Source: Bacillota bacterium
GTDB lineage: Bacteria; Bacillota_I; Bacilli_A; RF39; UBA660
NCBI GenBank assembly: GCA_023460995.1
Contig: JAEWOE010000006.1
Coordinates: 186,001-250,000, forward strand
DNA: 64,000 nucleotides
Reading direction: 5' to 3'
Shown: one piece after another, positions 35,093-43,181 of the stretch
How the letters are laid out: every line of letters starts with the position of its first letter
Numbering within the stretch: the first letter of the stretch is position 1
Program-made: the position numbers and the translations under genes
The notes under the pieces: model-generated
The model's database searches: none
Told to the model about the DNA's origin: nothing
What the model saw: the letters and a program-made list of their open reading frames with translations, nothing else

Positions 35093-36045
35093 AACTTAAT
35101 CCTCTCTTCAAATACCTTTTTTAATTGTTTTGTTTGATGTCTTCTAGAAACTGAATCAGGTCCGCATAATAATAGATAATTATATAATTGTTCTGGAGAA
35201 TACATAGATACTAATTCTTTTCTAGTTTCAATTAATATACTCTTTAACTCATTTTTAAAACCAAAATCAGTTAAACTTGACAAATAGTCGTGAACGAAAT
35301 TATATGGCATATCATCATATTGCCATTTTTTTCTATATGAAATAGGATGAATAGCTAAATAAGGTATTTCTCCATTATTTATTGCACGTTTCATAACAAA
35401 TGGAACTTTTTCAATTAATGAATATAAAGTACTATAATCTATTATATGAGCATCTAATGGTAATTTTTTGCTTGGCAATATTCCATTTTTAAGTTCTTTA
35501 TTTATAAAAAATATATCTTCTAGTGTTTGAACGGGATCTAAATCTGAAGGCTTCATTTCATTTTTTTCAAATAATGTAATCAAGTTCTCTTTAGCTTCAG
35601 TTATACAACTTGTGTCACAAACCATCCACATGTCTATATCAGGAAGTCTATTTATAACTTTTCTTGGTTTTAATGCATCATCCATATCTTTACAAGTTTT
35701 ACAAACTTGTTTCAAATCTGGCATAGTGTGTCCTTTTTTTTGTAAACAGTTAGCGCAATTCCATGATTCATGACAGCTGCACTTAACCGCACTAACTAAT
35801 TCATCATTATATCTAATTTGTTCATCGATTACTGGCAATTGTCCTTCAAAGTCTTTGCCTAAGGCATAAAATGGATATCCTGTTCCGAAAGTTCCACAAT
35901 TTCCCTCAACTGATTTTACAACATCATTATAAAGAAGAATATTTTTGATTAAATATAGTTTTTTTAACTCAGTATTATTGCGTTCGAAGTCAGTAGAAGC
36001 CATTGCGGCATCTCTACAAATATTAATAGAAGTATAATCTAACAT
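35086..36045 (-). CDS. Cysteine-cluster protein coupled to PHP phosphoesterase, unknown
   Basis: A 319-residue protein; GGGGGA lies 6 nt before the ATG. A central cluster CSCHESWNCANCLQKKG followed by CKTCKD supplies six cysteines and two histidines, enough for one or two zinc sites or an iron-sulfur cluster. The C-terminal half is helical, with HPISYRKKWQYDD and GPDSVSRRHQTKQLKK. No signal or membrane helix. No family recognised. Overlap with the PHP gene suggests they act in one pathway, maybe RNA or nucleotide processing. Confidence 0.7.
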   Translation of the reverse strand: MLDYTSINICRDAAMASTDFERNNTELKKLYLIKNILLYNDVVKSVEGNCGTFGTGYPFYALGKDFEGQLPVIDEQIRYNDELVSAVKCSCHESWNCANCLQKKGHTMPDLKQVCKTCKDMDDALKPRKVINRLPDIDMWMVCDTSCITEAKENLITLFEKNEMKPSDLDPVQTLEDIFFINKELKNGILPSKKLPLDAHIIDYSTLYSLIEKVPFVMKRAINNGEIPYLAIHPISYRKKWQYDDMPYNFVHDYLSSLTDFGFKNELKSILIETRKELVSMYSPEQLYNYLLLCGPDSVSRRHQTKQLKKVFEERIKLW

Positions 36046-36361
36046 AATTTTTCCCCCTGAAACGAAAATTTGTTTAATTATAGCACATTTTGGAAAAAAA
36101 GCAAATTCATTAAAAAATTTTATAAATTAAAATAAGCGTTCTGTTCTTTTTTATAGGCGTTCTCATCATACTAAATTTATATATGTATGTTTAGATATAT
36201 GGTAATTATTAAGTAAATAAGACTACACTAATCTTTATTAGAAAGATAATCAAATTCTTTTAGTAAAAAGAAAGAAGGTTTGTTTAAGACTAATGTAATG
36301 ATTTTGCTATAAAGCAGAAAAAAATGATATAATTAATTAAATATATAGATTGGAGTATTAT
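36046..36361. other. 316-bp intergenic region
   Basis: AT-rich region between divergent genes. It has two copies of GCGTTCT 19 bases apart (36136-36142 and 36162-36168 approximately), a short hairpin TTTGCT/AGCAGAAA near 36303, and a TATAAT element near 36327 likely serving the rightward gene. No gene seen. Confidence 0.5.
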
Positions 36362-37180
36362 ATGGGAAGAATGGAATTAGAAATTAAAATACTAAACATA
36401 AATGAAAGTGAATTTGTGGAAAAATTAAAAAGTTTTGGAGCATCATTAGTTGAAAAAAACAATCAAATATTATATACATATGATTTGCCTACATCATATG
36501 GAAGATATATAGATATTTTAACACAAATAAATAATCCTGAAAGTAATATTAAGCTTGAAACTGCATTTTCAAAATTAAAATTATTATTTTTTGATTTAGA
36601 TAATTTATTTAATAGTGATGATAAAAAAGAATTGAGTAATATTACTAGTTTTTCAACATTAACAAATTTATTAGATCTAGAAAATATTTTAGAGATTTTA
36701 AACAAAGAAGAGTTTATTAAATTTATTGAACGATTTCATAATAACTCTAAGAAGTGGATTAGACTTAGAGAGACAAATTCTAAGGTAACTATCGCAGTTA
36801 AACATATATTAGCAAGTACTGATAGTAAGCTACAACAAATGTTAGAAACTGAAATAGAAGTTCCAAATATAAAATCTGCAAATGATTTATTAGAAGCATT
36901 AGGATTTTCATATAAAAGTTACCAAGAAAAGCATAGAACTACATATAATCTTGATGGTTATGATATAGATATAGATACTTGGCCAGGAATCCCCACTTAC
37001 TTTGAAATAGAAGGTAATAGTGAAGAAGAATTAGAAAAAATTCTTAATAAATTAGGGTATAGTATAAAAGATACTGTATCTTGTACAGCTGATGAAATTT
37101 ATAAAATGTACGGTAAATCTATGTTTGAAATAAGAGAACTTAAGTTTGATAATTATGAAATAAATAGTGGTGATATGTAG
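36362..37180 (+). CDS. CYTH-domain triphosphatase-like protein with insertion
   Basis: ATG 36362 has GGAG 6 nt upstream. The 272-residue protein starts RMELEIKILNI (the ExExK signature of CYTH), has WIRLRETNSKVTIAVKH, ETEIEVPN, SYQEKHRTTYNLDGYDIDID and PGIPTYFEIEGNSEEEL, all normal for CYTH tunnel enzymes of CyaB/thiamine triphosphatase type. Between the second and third motifs there is a helical insert of about 90 residues that a minimal CYTH protein lacks. It hydrolyses or cyclises a triphosphate, substrate unknown. Its stop overlaps the next gene's GTG by one base. Confidence 0.88.
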   Translation: MGRMELEIKILNINESEFVEKLKSFGASLVEKNNQILYTYDLPTSYGRYIDILTQINNPESNIKLETAFSKLKLLFFDLDNLFNSDDKKELSNITSFSTLTNLLDLENILEILNKEEFIKFIERFHNNSKKWIRLRETNSKVTIAVKHILASTDSKLQQMLETEIEVPNIKSANDLLEALGFSYKSYQEKHRTTYNLDGYDIDIDTWPGIPTYFEIEGNSEEELEKILNKLGYSIKDTVSCTADEIYKMYGKSMFEIRELKFDNYEINSGDM

Positions 37181-37662
37181 TGGAAAAAGAATATACTTTT
37201 GTTATGATTAGGCCGGGAGCTTTAAGAAGAAAAAAAGTTATATACATTATGAATCTTATAAAAAGTGAAGGATTAAAAATAGAATATTTTAAAGAAAAAC
37301 AACTAACTGATGATTTCATATATGATCATTATAAAAACTTAATATGTGATGAAATACCTTTTGATGTTTTTGAACGAACAAAGACTGAAAATTTATCTGG
37401 CGAAGTAATAGGAATGATTGTTAGTGGAGTAAATGCAGTAGCTATTATGCGATCATTAATAGGCCCAAGCAACGTAAAAAAAGCAAAAGAAGAATTTCCT
37501 AATAGTATTAGAGCTTTAGGAAATCCAGATAATAATCCAGATAATTTAATTCATGCATCAGATAGCGTATTAAGTGCAGAGGAAGAAATTAATAGATATT
37601 TTGGAATAGACATTAAAGAATTTAAAAAAATGGACTCATTTCAATTATCAAAAACAAAGTAA
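37180..37662 (+). CDS. Divergent nucleoside diphosphate kinase-like protein
   Basis: A 160-residue protein with NDK features: YTFVMIRPGAL, VNAVAIMRSLIGPSN, SIRALG and the catalytic histidine in DNLIHASDSVLSAEEEI. The usual Lys-Pro-Asp near the start is Arg-Pro-Gly, so this is a divergent member. NDKs pass the gamma phosphate between nucleotides. It is translated from a GTG overlapping the stop of the CYTH gene, so both probably handle the same nucleotide pool. Confidence 0.82.
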   Translation: MEKEYTFVMIRPGALRRKKVIYIMNLIKSEGLKIEYFKEKQLTDDFIYDHYKNLICDEIPFDVFERTKTENLSGEVIGMIVSGVNAVAIMRSLIGPSNVKKAKEEFPNSIRALGNPDNNPDNLIHASDSVLSAEEEINRYFGIDIKEFKKMDSFQLSKTK

Positions 37663-37751
37663 AAATACTATAAAAAAATCACAAATAAGTTATTGACAGG
37701 AAGATATATAAATTGTTTCAATGTTTATATATTTTTGCAACTGCCTTTTAG

Positions 37752-37783
37752 CATGATCTATTTATAAATGGTCATGTTTTTTT
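37752..37783 (+). terminator. Terminator after the CYTH-NDK pair
   Basis: CATGATC with GGTCATG (one wobble), 11-nt loop and seven T. Confidence 0.75.
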
Positions 37784-37878
37784 CATGCCATTATATTCTG
37801 TTTAACACGAAGAAAAATATATTCTTACTTACATAATTAACTCTGTGTGATATAATAAAACATCAAGAGGTGGCTATT

Positions 37879-38418
37879 ATGTCTTCACTTAAATTATCTT
37901 CATATGAAATAAAGCAATTAATTTCTTTAAAAGAAGATTACTGGGAAAATAATTTTGATACTAACTGTTATGCATTTGCTTTAGGTCTTGACATACCAGA
38001 AAATGAAATTATAAATAATGCGTATCAACCAGGTATTATAGGCTCTACTATATATGGGTTACCAGCGAAAATATTAATGAATATGTCATTTGAAGAAAGA
38101 GTATTTTTAGATATGAAGGCATTAAAAATACAGTTTAATGAGACTTTACCATCAGACGAAACGAAGTATAAGTTCATTAAAAACAGTATAGAAAAAACTT
38201 GGATAGTCGCACTATTTTGTAATAATAAAGACTTCCATTTCGTAAGAAAAAGCTGTGACGGTAAATGGTATCATAAAATAGGATATTTTGGAATGCCAAC
38301 TATCTATGATAGCAATCATAAAATTATAAGTGGCATTGAATCATGTACAATATTAGATTATCAATATGTAAAATCTTATAAACTGCAGTATAAAGTAAGA
38401 AATAAAAGCATATTTTAA
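37879..38418 (+). CDS. Small Cys/His protein, possible papain-like fold, unknown
   Basis: ATG 37879 with GAGGTGG upstream. The 179-residue protein has FDTNCYAFALGLDIP near residue 25 and DFHFVRKSCDGKWYHKIG near residue 115; a Cys in NCYAFALG and a later His before an aromatic strand is the layout of NlpC/papain-like cysteine hydrolases, and the DGKWYHKxG strand supports it. There is no signal peptide, so it acts in the cytoplasm or is exported another way. No family is claimed. Confidence 0.65.
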   Translation: MSSLKLSSYEIKQLISLKEDYWENNFDTNCYAFALGLDIPENEIINNAYQPGIIGSTIYGLPAKILMNMSFEERVFLDMKALKIQFNETLPSDETKYKFIKNSIEKTWIVALFCNNKDFHFVRKSCDGKWYHKIGYFGMPTIYDSNHKIISGIESCTILDYQYVKSYKLQYKVRNKSIF

Positions 38419-38564
38419 TAAAAATCAATTATATTGCTTTAATATAATAAAAAGTATATAATTTAGTTAATTCTAAATTATATTAAACATTGTTAAACTA
38501 TTATTTAATAAAGAGGAAAAGAATGATAAAATTAATATATAATTATGTAAGGTAAGGTGAAAAA

Positions 38565-39203
38565 ATGTTTAGACCAATTAAAACAAAGGAAATAGAACAA
38601 GGTTTATACTCAATTAGAACGCTTATTTCTAATTTTTATATTTTAAAGATAGAAGATGAGTATATAGCTTTTGATGCTGGATTCACTTCAATTTTGTCTA
38701 GAATAGGGTTAAATAAATTAAAAATCAATCCTAAAAAAGTTACACATGTATTTTTAACTCATTCTGATTTTGATCATATAGGTGCACTAAAAATATTTAA
38801 AAATGCGAAAATATATATTTCAAATGAAGAAGAACTTTTAGTAACTCACAAAAAAGCTAGAAGAGGAATTGTTTTTAATAAAAGAATTAAAAAGTATTTT
38901 ACTTTAGCAAATGAAGAAACAGTAAAGTTAAAATCATTGGAAATTAAAATGTTTTTAACACCTGGACATACTATTGGTTCTTCAATGTATTCAGTAAATG
39001 ACAACCTACTATTTGTAGGCGATAGTATTAGCTTAAAAACTAACAAAGAAATACAACCATTTTCATTTATTCAAAACATGAATCATAATTTAAATAAGCA
39101 GACAATTAGTAACTTAATAAAACAAAACTTTTTTAATAAATATGAAATGATTTTAACTGGACATTATGGTATTAAAAGAAAGAACAAACAATCCTCAAAA
39201 TAA
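38565..39203 (+). CDS. Metallo-beta-lactamase fold hydrolase
   Basis: A 212-residue protein with the metal motif VFLTHSDFDHIGAL, then TPGHTIGSSMYSVNDNLLFVGDS and a final LTGHYG: the HxHxDH-like set of the MBL fold, with Ser where the middle residue often varies. It is a cytoplasmic two-metal hydrolase of unknown substrate, perhaps glyoxalase II-like. A terminator follows closely. Confidence 0.9.
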   Translation: MFRPIKTKEIEQGLYSIRTLISNFYILKIEDEYIAFDAGFTSILSRIGLNKLKINPKKVTHVFLTHSDFDHIGALKIFKNAKIYISNEEELLVTHKKARRGIVFNKRIKKYFTLANEETVKLKSLEIKMFLTPGHTIGSSMYSVNDNLLFVGDSISLKTNKEIQPFSFIQNMNHNLNKQTISNLIKQNFFNKYEMILTGHYGIKRKNKQSSK

Positions 39204-39217
39204 GGTTTGTTTTTTTA
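39184..39217 (+). terminator. Terminator overlapping end of the MBL gene
   Basis: ACAAAC pairs with GTTTGT and CCT with AGG, followed by eight T. Confidence 0.75.
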
Positions 39218-39330
39218 TTTTAATAACATATAGTTACTTATGCTTATAATTCAATTTAAGTTTGTTGACTGTAGATTATAATTATGCTATTATACTTTAA
39301 ATTTTGAAACAAGTTTATGGAGGTTATAAT

Positions 39331-39954
39331 ATGTACTTATATAGAGCTATGTCTAGTGAAGAACTTATTAGCAGAATAAATGGAATAAATGAAAACAAAC
39401 CAACTATAAAGGGAAGTAATACTTTTAAATATGCGGATAAAAATTATATACATTTCTATAAGTTTGCTGATCATGCCTTTTTGTTTAAGAAAAAATTCAA
39501 TTTAGCTATAGTATCAAAAGTTGAGATAAAAGATGAATTTGTTCCTCCTTTAGAATATGGTTTTTATTCTGACATAACAACATATTATGATGATAGTTTA
39601 TATGGATATCATATTCCACTACCAGAAGTTATTATAGATAGAAATTTGTTCCATAATAATGATATTATTGAATTTTCAAATATAAATAATGGAACTTTTA
39701 GAAAAAAAGAAAATGGAGAATATGAGAAAGAATTTTGGATAGAGAGTAAAAAAATATTCTCTGATTCTACCAATCAATTATGGACTACGGAAGGAATCTA
39801 TTATGAATTTATTAAAATATTAATTAAGAAATTTAATTATAATATGTCTGAGATAGTCAAATATTTAAAAACAATTGAATTAGATAATGAACTACAAATT
39901 CTTGCTAATAAAATTGAAAAGAAAAAGATTATAACAAAAAAGTGGAGTAGTTAA
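39331..39954 (+). CDS. Unknown 207-residue protein
   Basis: ATG 39331 with GGAGG 6 nt upstream. It starts MYLYRAMSSEELISRING, then has NTFKYADKNYIHFYKFADHAFLF and a beta-rich middle, ending in a lysine-rich helix. The YLYRAMS start followed by a Tyr-rich strand, as in several ADP-ribosyltransferase-like or RNA 2'-phosphotransferase-like folds, is suggestive only. The gene at 32144-33025 begins in a similar way (KLYRIIP). Function unknown. Confidence 0.6.
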   Translation: MYLYRAMSSEELISRINGINENKPTIKGSNTFKYADKNYIHFYKFADHAFLFKKKFNLAIVSKVEIKDEFVPPLEYGFYSDITTYYDDSLYGYHIPLPEVIIDRNLFHNNDIIEFSNINNGTFRKKENGEYEKEFWIESKKIFSDSTNQLWTTEGIYYEFIKILIKKFNYNMSEIVKYLKTIELDNELQILANKIEKKKIITKKWSS

Positions 39955-40026
39955 TTTATGAAATTTACTTTTTGGGCCAATAAATTTAATTAAAATGTTT
40001 TATGGATTTTATTAATTAAAAGAATT

Positions 40027-40050
40027 ACTAGTAGAGATACTAGTTTTTTG
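40027..40050 (+). terminator. Terminator-like hairpin
   Basis: ACTAGTA and TACTAGT around GAGA, then six T (40027-40049). It is almost identical to the terminator at 29847-29869. Confidence 0.8.
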
Positions 40051-40172
40051 TTATACTATAAATAGGTAAGAATCAATAATTAGTAAGTTTGAACATCAAT
40101 AGATAAGTAGTCAAAAAATGAGTTATGATTAACTAAATTTGGTAAACCTACTATAGAAAAGGAGAATATGTA

Positions 40173-40724
40173 ATGAATCAGTTAACAAAAGAAGAAAAAG
40201 AAAACTTATTAGCAATTTTAAGAAATCGTTTTGAAGAAAATATGAGTAGACATTTAAATATTACTTGGGAGGAAGTTTTAGAAAAAATAAATGATAGTAA
40301 TAAAAAACTTCATTCTTTAAGAGAAATGGAAAAAACAGGTGGAGAGCCAGATGTGTTTTTCAATAAAGATAAAGCCGAGCTTTCTTTCTTTGATTTTTCA
40401 AAAGAAAGTCCAATTGGAAGAAGAAATATTTGTTATGATCGTAAAGCGTTAGAAGGTAGAAAAAACTTTAAACCTGCAAATAGCGCTATGGATATAGCTA
40501 AGGAAATGGGAATTAATATTCTAGATGAAAAGGAATATAAACAGCTGCAAGAATTAGGAGAGTTTGATTTGAAAACATCAAGTTGGATTAAAACACCATC
40601 CGAAATACGTGAACTTGGAGGTGCTATCTTTGGTGATAAGCGTTACAATACAGTATTTATATATCATAATGGTGCTGATTCTTACTACTCAGTTCGAGGA
40701 TTTAGAGGATCTTTAAAAATATGA
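40173..40724 (+). CDS. DUF4256 family protein
   Basis: A 183-residue protein that follows DUF4256 throughout: LRNRFEENMSRHLNITWEEV, REMEKTGGEPDV, SFFDFSKESPIGRRNICYDR, ANSAMDIAKEMGI, TSSWIKTPSEIRELGGAIFG and YHNGADSYYSVRGFRGSL. The family is common in Firmicutes and of unknown function. AGGAGAATATGT precedes the ATG. It is monocistronic. Identity is firm. Confidence 0.93.
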   Translation: MNQLTKEEKENLLAILRNRFEENMSRHLNITWEEVLEKINDSNKKLHSLREMEKTGGEPDVFFNKDKAELSFFDFSKESPIGRRNICYDRKALEGRKNFKPANSAMDIAKEMGINILDEKEYKQLQELGEFDLKTSSWIKTPSEIRELGGAIFGDKRYNTVFIYHNGADSYYSVRGFRGSLKI

Positions 40725-40802
40725 ACATTTTATATAAATATTTAATATTAGTGATATAATATAGTTATAATACTTATAAAATAATTTGTTGTTGAGGTAG
40801 AT

Positions 40803-41375
40803 ATGAAAACAAAAAAAATTATCCTTTATATTTCTTTTGCTCCATATATTTATATATTATTTAATTTAATATATGTAGCGTTTTTTGGTTATGGCTATAA
40901 TTTAGGACAAAAAGCTTATAGTATAATTGCTATGGGTAATTGGTTAAGTAGTTTTGCAGAAAATTTATTATTTTTTAACTTTGACTTAATCAATATTACT
41001 TTCTCATTGTGTATAATATATCAGTTCATTTATCTAATTAGTTATTTTACTACGAAAAAACAAAGTATAATAGGAAACAATGATTCTAAAGTGAGATTAG
41101 ATATTTCAAAAGGAATCTTTATTGTTACTTTAATATTTTGGGTATTACTTTTACTATATCTTGTATATTCAATGATTTTTGGAATAGAGCAAATTCAAAT
41201 TTGTTTTGCGAATTGTAGTAAAAATATAGTTTATGGTGTAGATTCTTTTTATCAATTTTTATTTATTTTATTTATGCTTTGTATTATTCCTATTATTCCT
41301 ACTGTAGTTATATATGATTTAATATATGTTGTAATAAAAAAGAAAAAAGGTCTTAATTTATTAAAGAAAAACTAA
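40803..41375 (+). CDS. Four-helix membrane protein, unknown
   Basis: A 190-residue protein with about four membrane helices, short loops and a lysine-rich C-terminus (IKKKKGLNLLKKN). Between helices three and four a loop holds two cysteines (QICFANCSKN). No family recognised. It has GAGG upstream and stands alone. Confidence 0.65.
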   Translation: MKTKKIILYISFAPYIYILFNLIYVAFFGYGYNLGQKAYSIIAMGNWLSSFAENLLFFNFDLINITFSLCIIYQFIYLISYFTTKKQSIIGNNDSKVRLDISKGIFIVTLIFWVLLLLYLVYSMIFGIEQIQICFANCSKNIVYGVDSFYQFLFILFMLCIIPIIPTVVIYDLIYVVIKKKKGLNLLKKN

Positions 41376-41522
41376 TCAAACTAATGTTTTCAATTTATTT
41401 ATTGATATAAAAGGCTATTAATTAGTCTTTTTATTTTAGATTATTTCTTATGATAAGCAGATATTAATAAGGGTTGCCTAATGAAATTCCTTTCATATAA
41501 TAAAGAAGAAAGAGGAGATTAT

Positions 41523-41549
41523 ATGTCAGAGAAAGAATATGGATACTGA
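41523..41549 (+). CDS. 8-codon upstream frame overlapping the next gene
   Basis: ATG 41523 has the good ribosome site AGAGGAGA and reads eight codons (MSEKEYGY) to TGA at 41547-41549. It overlaps the ATG of the following gene (41539) in another frame. It may couple translation or mark a frameshift; see findings. Confidence 0.4.
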   Translation: MSEKEYGY

Positions 41550-41895
41550 CCAATTTGATAAATTTGCCAATCAAGATTTTGCTGGTTTTTCAAGTTGGCT
41601 TTTTTCATTAAATGCTTATGAATTTACTTTAATAGCTACGTTATTAGGTTTTTTAATATCTCCTACTTTAACTATAAATCAGCAAAATTCTTTAGGAAAT
41701 TTTTTTGAATTATTGGGACAAGTAATTTTGACGGTTAATGCTCAAAATACAACATTAAGTCAAGATTCAGTAAAAAAGGCAAATATAAAGCCGACATTTG
41801 AAAGTAATACATGGGAAGAAGAAATTTTAAAAATTAAACAAGAGATAATTCAGTTAAGAAGTGATTGTTTATCTAATGATAAGGGCAGTTTTTGA
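41539..41895 (+). CDS. Small conserved-looking protein, unknown
   Basis: A 118-residue protein from ATG 41539, which has a poor ribosome site of its own. It has a hydrophobic middle (FTLIATLLGFLISPTLTINQQNSLGNFFELLGQVILTVNAQ) resembling a short protein family seen in many clostridia with a QQNSLGNFL segment, and a charged C-terminal helix. Function unknown. The well-placed ATG upstream (41523) is in another frame, so the true N-terminus is uncertain. Confidence 0.62.
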   Translation: MDTDQFDKFANQDFAGFSSWLFSLNAYEFTLIATLLGFLISPTLTINQQNSLGNFFELLGQVILTVNAQNTTLSQDSVKKANIKPTFESNTWEEEILKIKQEIIQLRSDCLSNDKGSF

Positions 41896-41910
41896 AAATT
41901 AGTTTAAATA

Positions 41911-41939
41911 AAAAAATTGCATATGTAATGCAATTTTTT
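41911..41939. terminator. Bidirectional terminator
   Basis: A 12-bp stem (41911-41922 with 41928-41939), 5-nt loop, flanked by A and T runs, between convergent genes. Confidence 0.9.
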
Positions 41940-43020
41940 AATTAATATATTTAACTGGAATAGTTACAATTGGTCTAAAACCGGCCATTGAATCATGGTT
42001 AGACCAATAAGCGTCAATAACTTTACCATAACTATCTCGTGCATACCAATACCAATTTTTACCAGAATCTAAATCAAGCCATTTGGTATTAAACCAATAA
42101 TTTTGGCCTTTGAACATAAGATTTATGTTATCAAGATTAAGTATTTCTAAATTCAAATCTCTCGTATTACCTTCTTTATTTAGATCTTCTCTAATTGAAT
42201 CAATTGATAATGAATTAGTAATATTTATTAGTGTATCTAAAGTTGGTACTTCAACAATAATTGAATTATCACTATACTTAACTCTAAGGCTATTTTGATA
42301 ATTAGTTAAATAGTAACCAATATTATCTGGTGTAATAGAAGAAATATCTACTTCAGCATTATATGGATCTGCATCAAATTGAATAACACTGCAATATGGT
42401 GCTGTTCCTATGCAACTACTGTCTAAACCAGATAAGTCCTTCTTTACTACATAGTCTGCGAAAAGAGTAACTGTTAATGCACTAGCATTGGCTTCTTTTA
42501 TGACAGTAAACTTTCCACCACCATCTTTTAATGTAACTGATTCACCAATTACAAAATGGTGGGGTAGTTTAATATTCTCTTCTTCAGGGTTAGTACGTAC
42601 AATAGCTTTAGTTCCCAATTCTTGTAAACTATCTAATGTTTGTCCTATTATAGCATTATCCCCTTCATCAAATGCAGTTAGGGAATAAGTTAGCTTACCA
42701 GAATTATCAGAAGTGATAGTAATATTTGAACCGGATAAATACTTTTTTCCATATGGAGATTTTGAACCGTTTGAAACATTTAAATCAGAAAAAAGAAAAA
42801 TAAGCGGACTGTCAGTTTCTTTAGTAGGAACTTTATATTCCTTTAAACCAACTTCATTTTCAGCAGTATTCAAATAAGTTAATGCTTCTGTAATAAAAGC
42901 ATTGTCTTTAGCCTGTTTTATAATTTTTGATACAGTTGGAATTGCGATTAACACAATTATTCCTAATATTAAAATAACTGCTAATAGTTCTATTAGTGTA
43001 AATCCTTGATGTTTTTTCAA
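41938..43020 (-). CDS. Prepilin-like protein with DUF6273-like C-terminal domain
   Basis: A 360-residue protein beginning MKKHQGFTLIELLAVILILGI, a textbook type IV prepilin site (cleavage after Gly6, Glu+5) and helix. After a pilin-like helix (AEVNTAENEVGLKE-type region) come a beta-rich body and a C-terminal segment with VIGESVTLKDGGGKFTVIKEA and FRPIVTIPV, shared with the end of the 793-residue protein at 2267-4648. Prepilin peptidase processing and surface display are inferred; assembly ATPase or peptidase genes are not in this window. Confidence 0.82.
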   Translation of the reverse strand: MKKHQGFTLIELLAVILILGIIVLIAIPTVSKIIKQAKDNAFITEALTYLNTAENEVGLKEYKVPTKETDSPLIFLFSDLNVSNGSKSPYGKKYLSGSNITITSDNSGKLTYSLTAFDEGDNAIIGQTLDSLQELGTKAIVRTNPEEENIKLPHHFVIGESVTLKDGGGKFTVIKEANASALTVTLFADYVVKKDLSGLDSSCIGTAPYCSVIQFDADPYNAEVDISSITPDNIGYYLTNYQNSLRVKYSDNSIIVEVPTLDTLINITNSLSIDSIREDLNKEGNTRDLNLEILNLDNINLMFKGQNYWFNTKWLDLDSGKNWYWYARDSYGKVIDAYWSNHDSMAGFRPIVTIPVKYIN

Positions 43021-43181
43021 TTTTACTCCTCCTTTATTTTATAAAATCATATCATAAATATAATTAAAATGGAATATTAGTTACGCCTAGATAACATTAA
43101 ATATACATTTTTTAAAATGAGTAGTATAATCAGTATATATATTTTAAGAAATTGACTTTAATTATATTTACTAAAATGATT

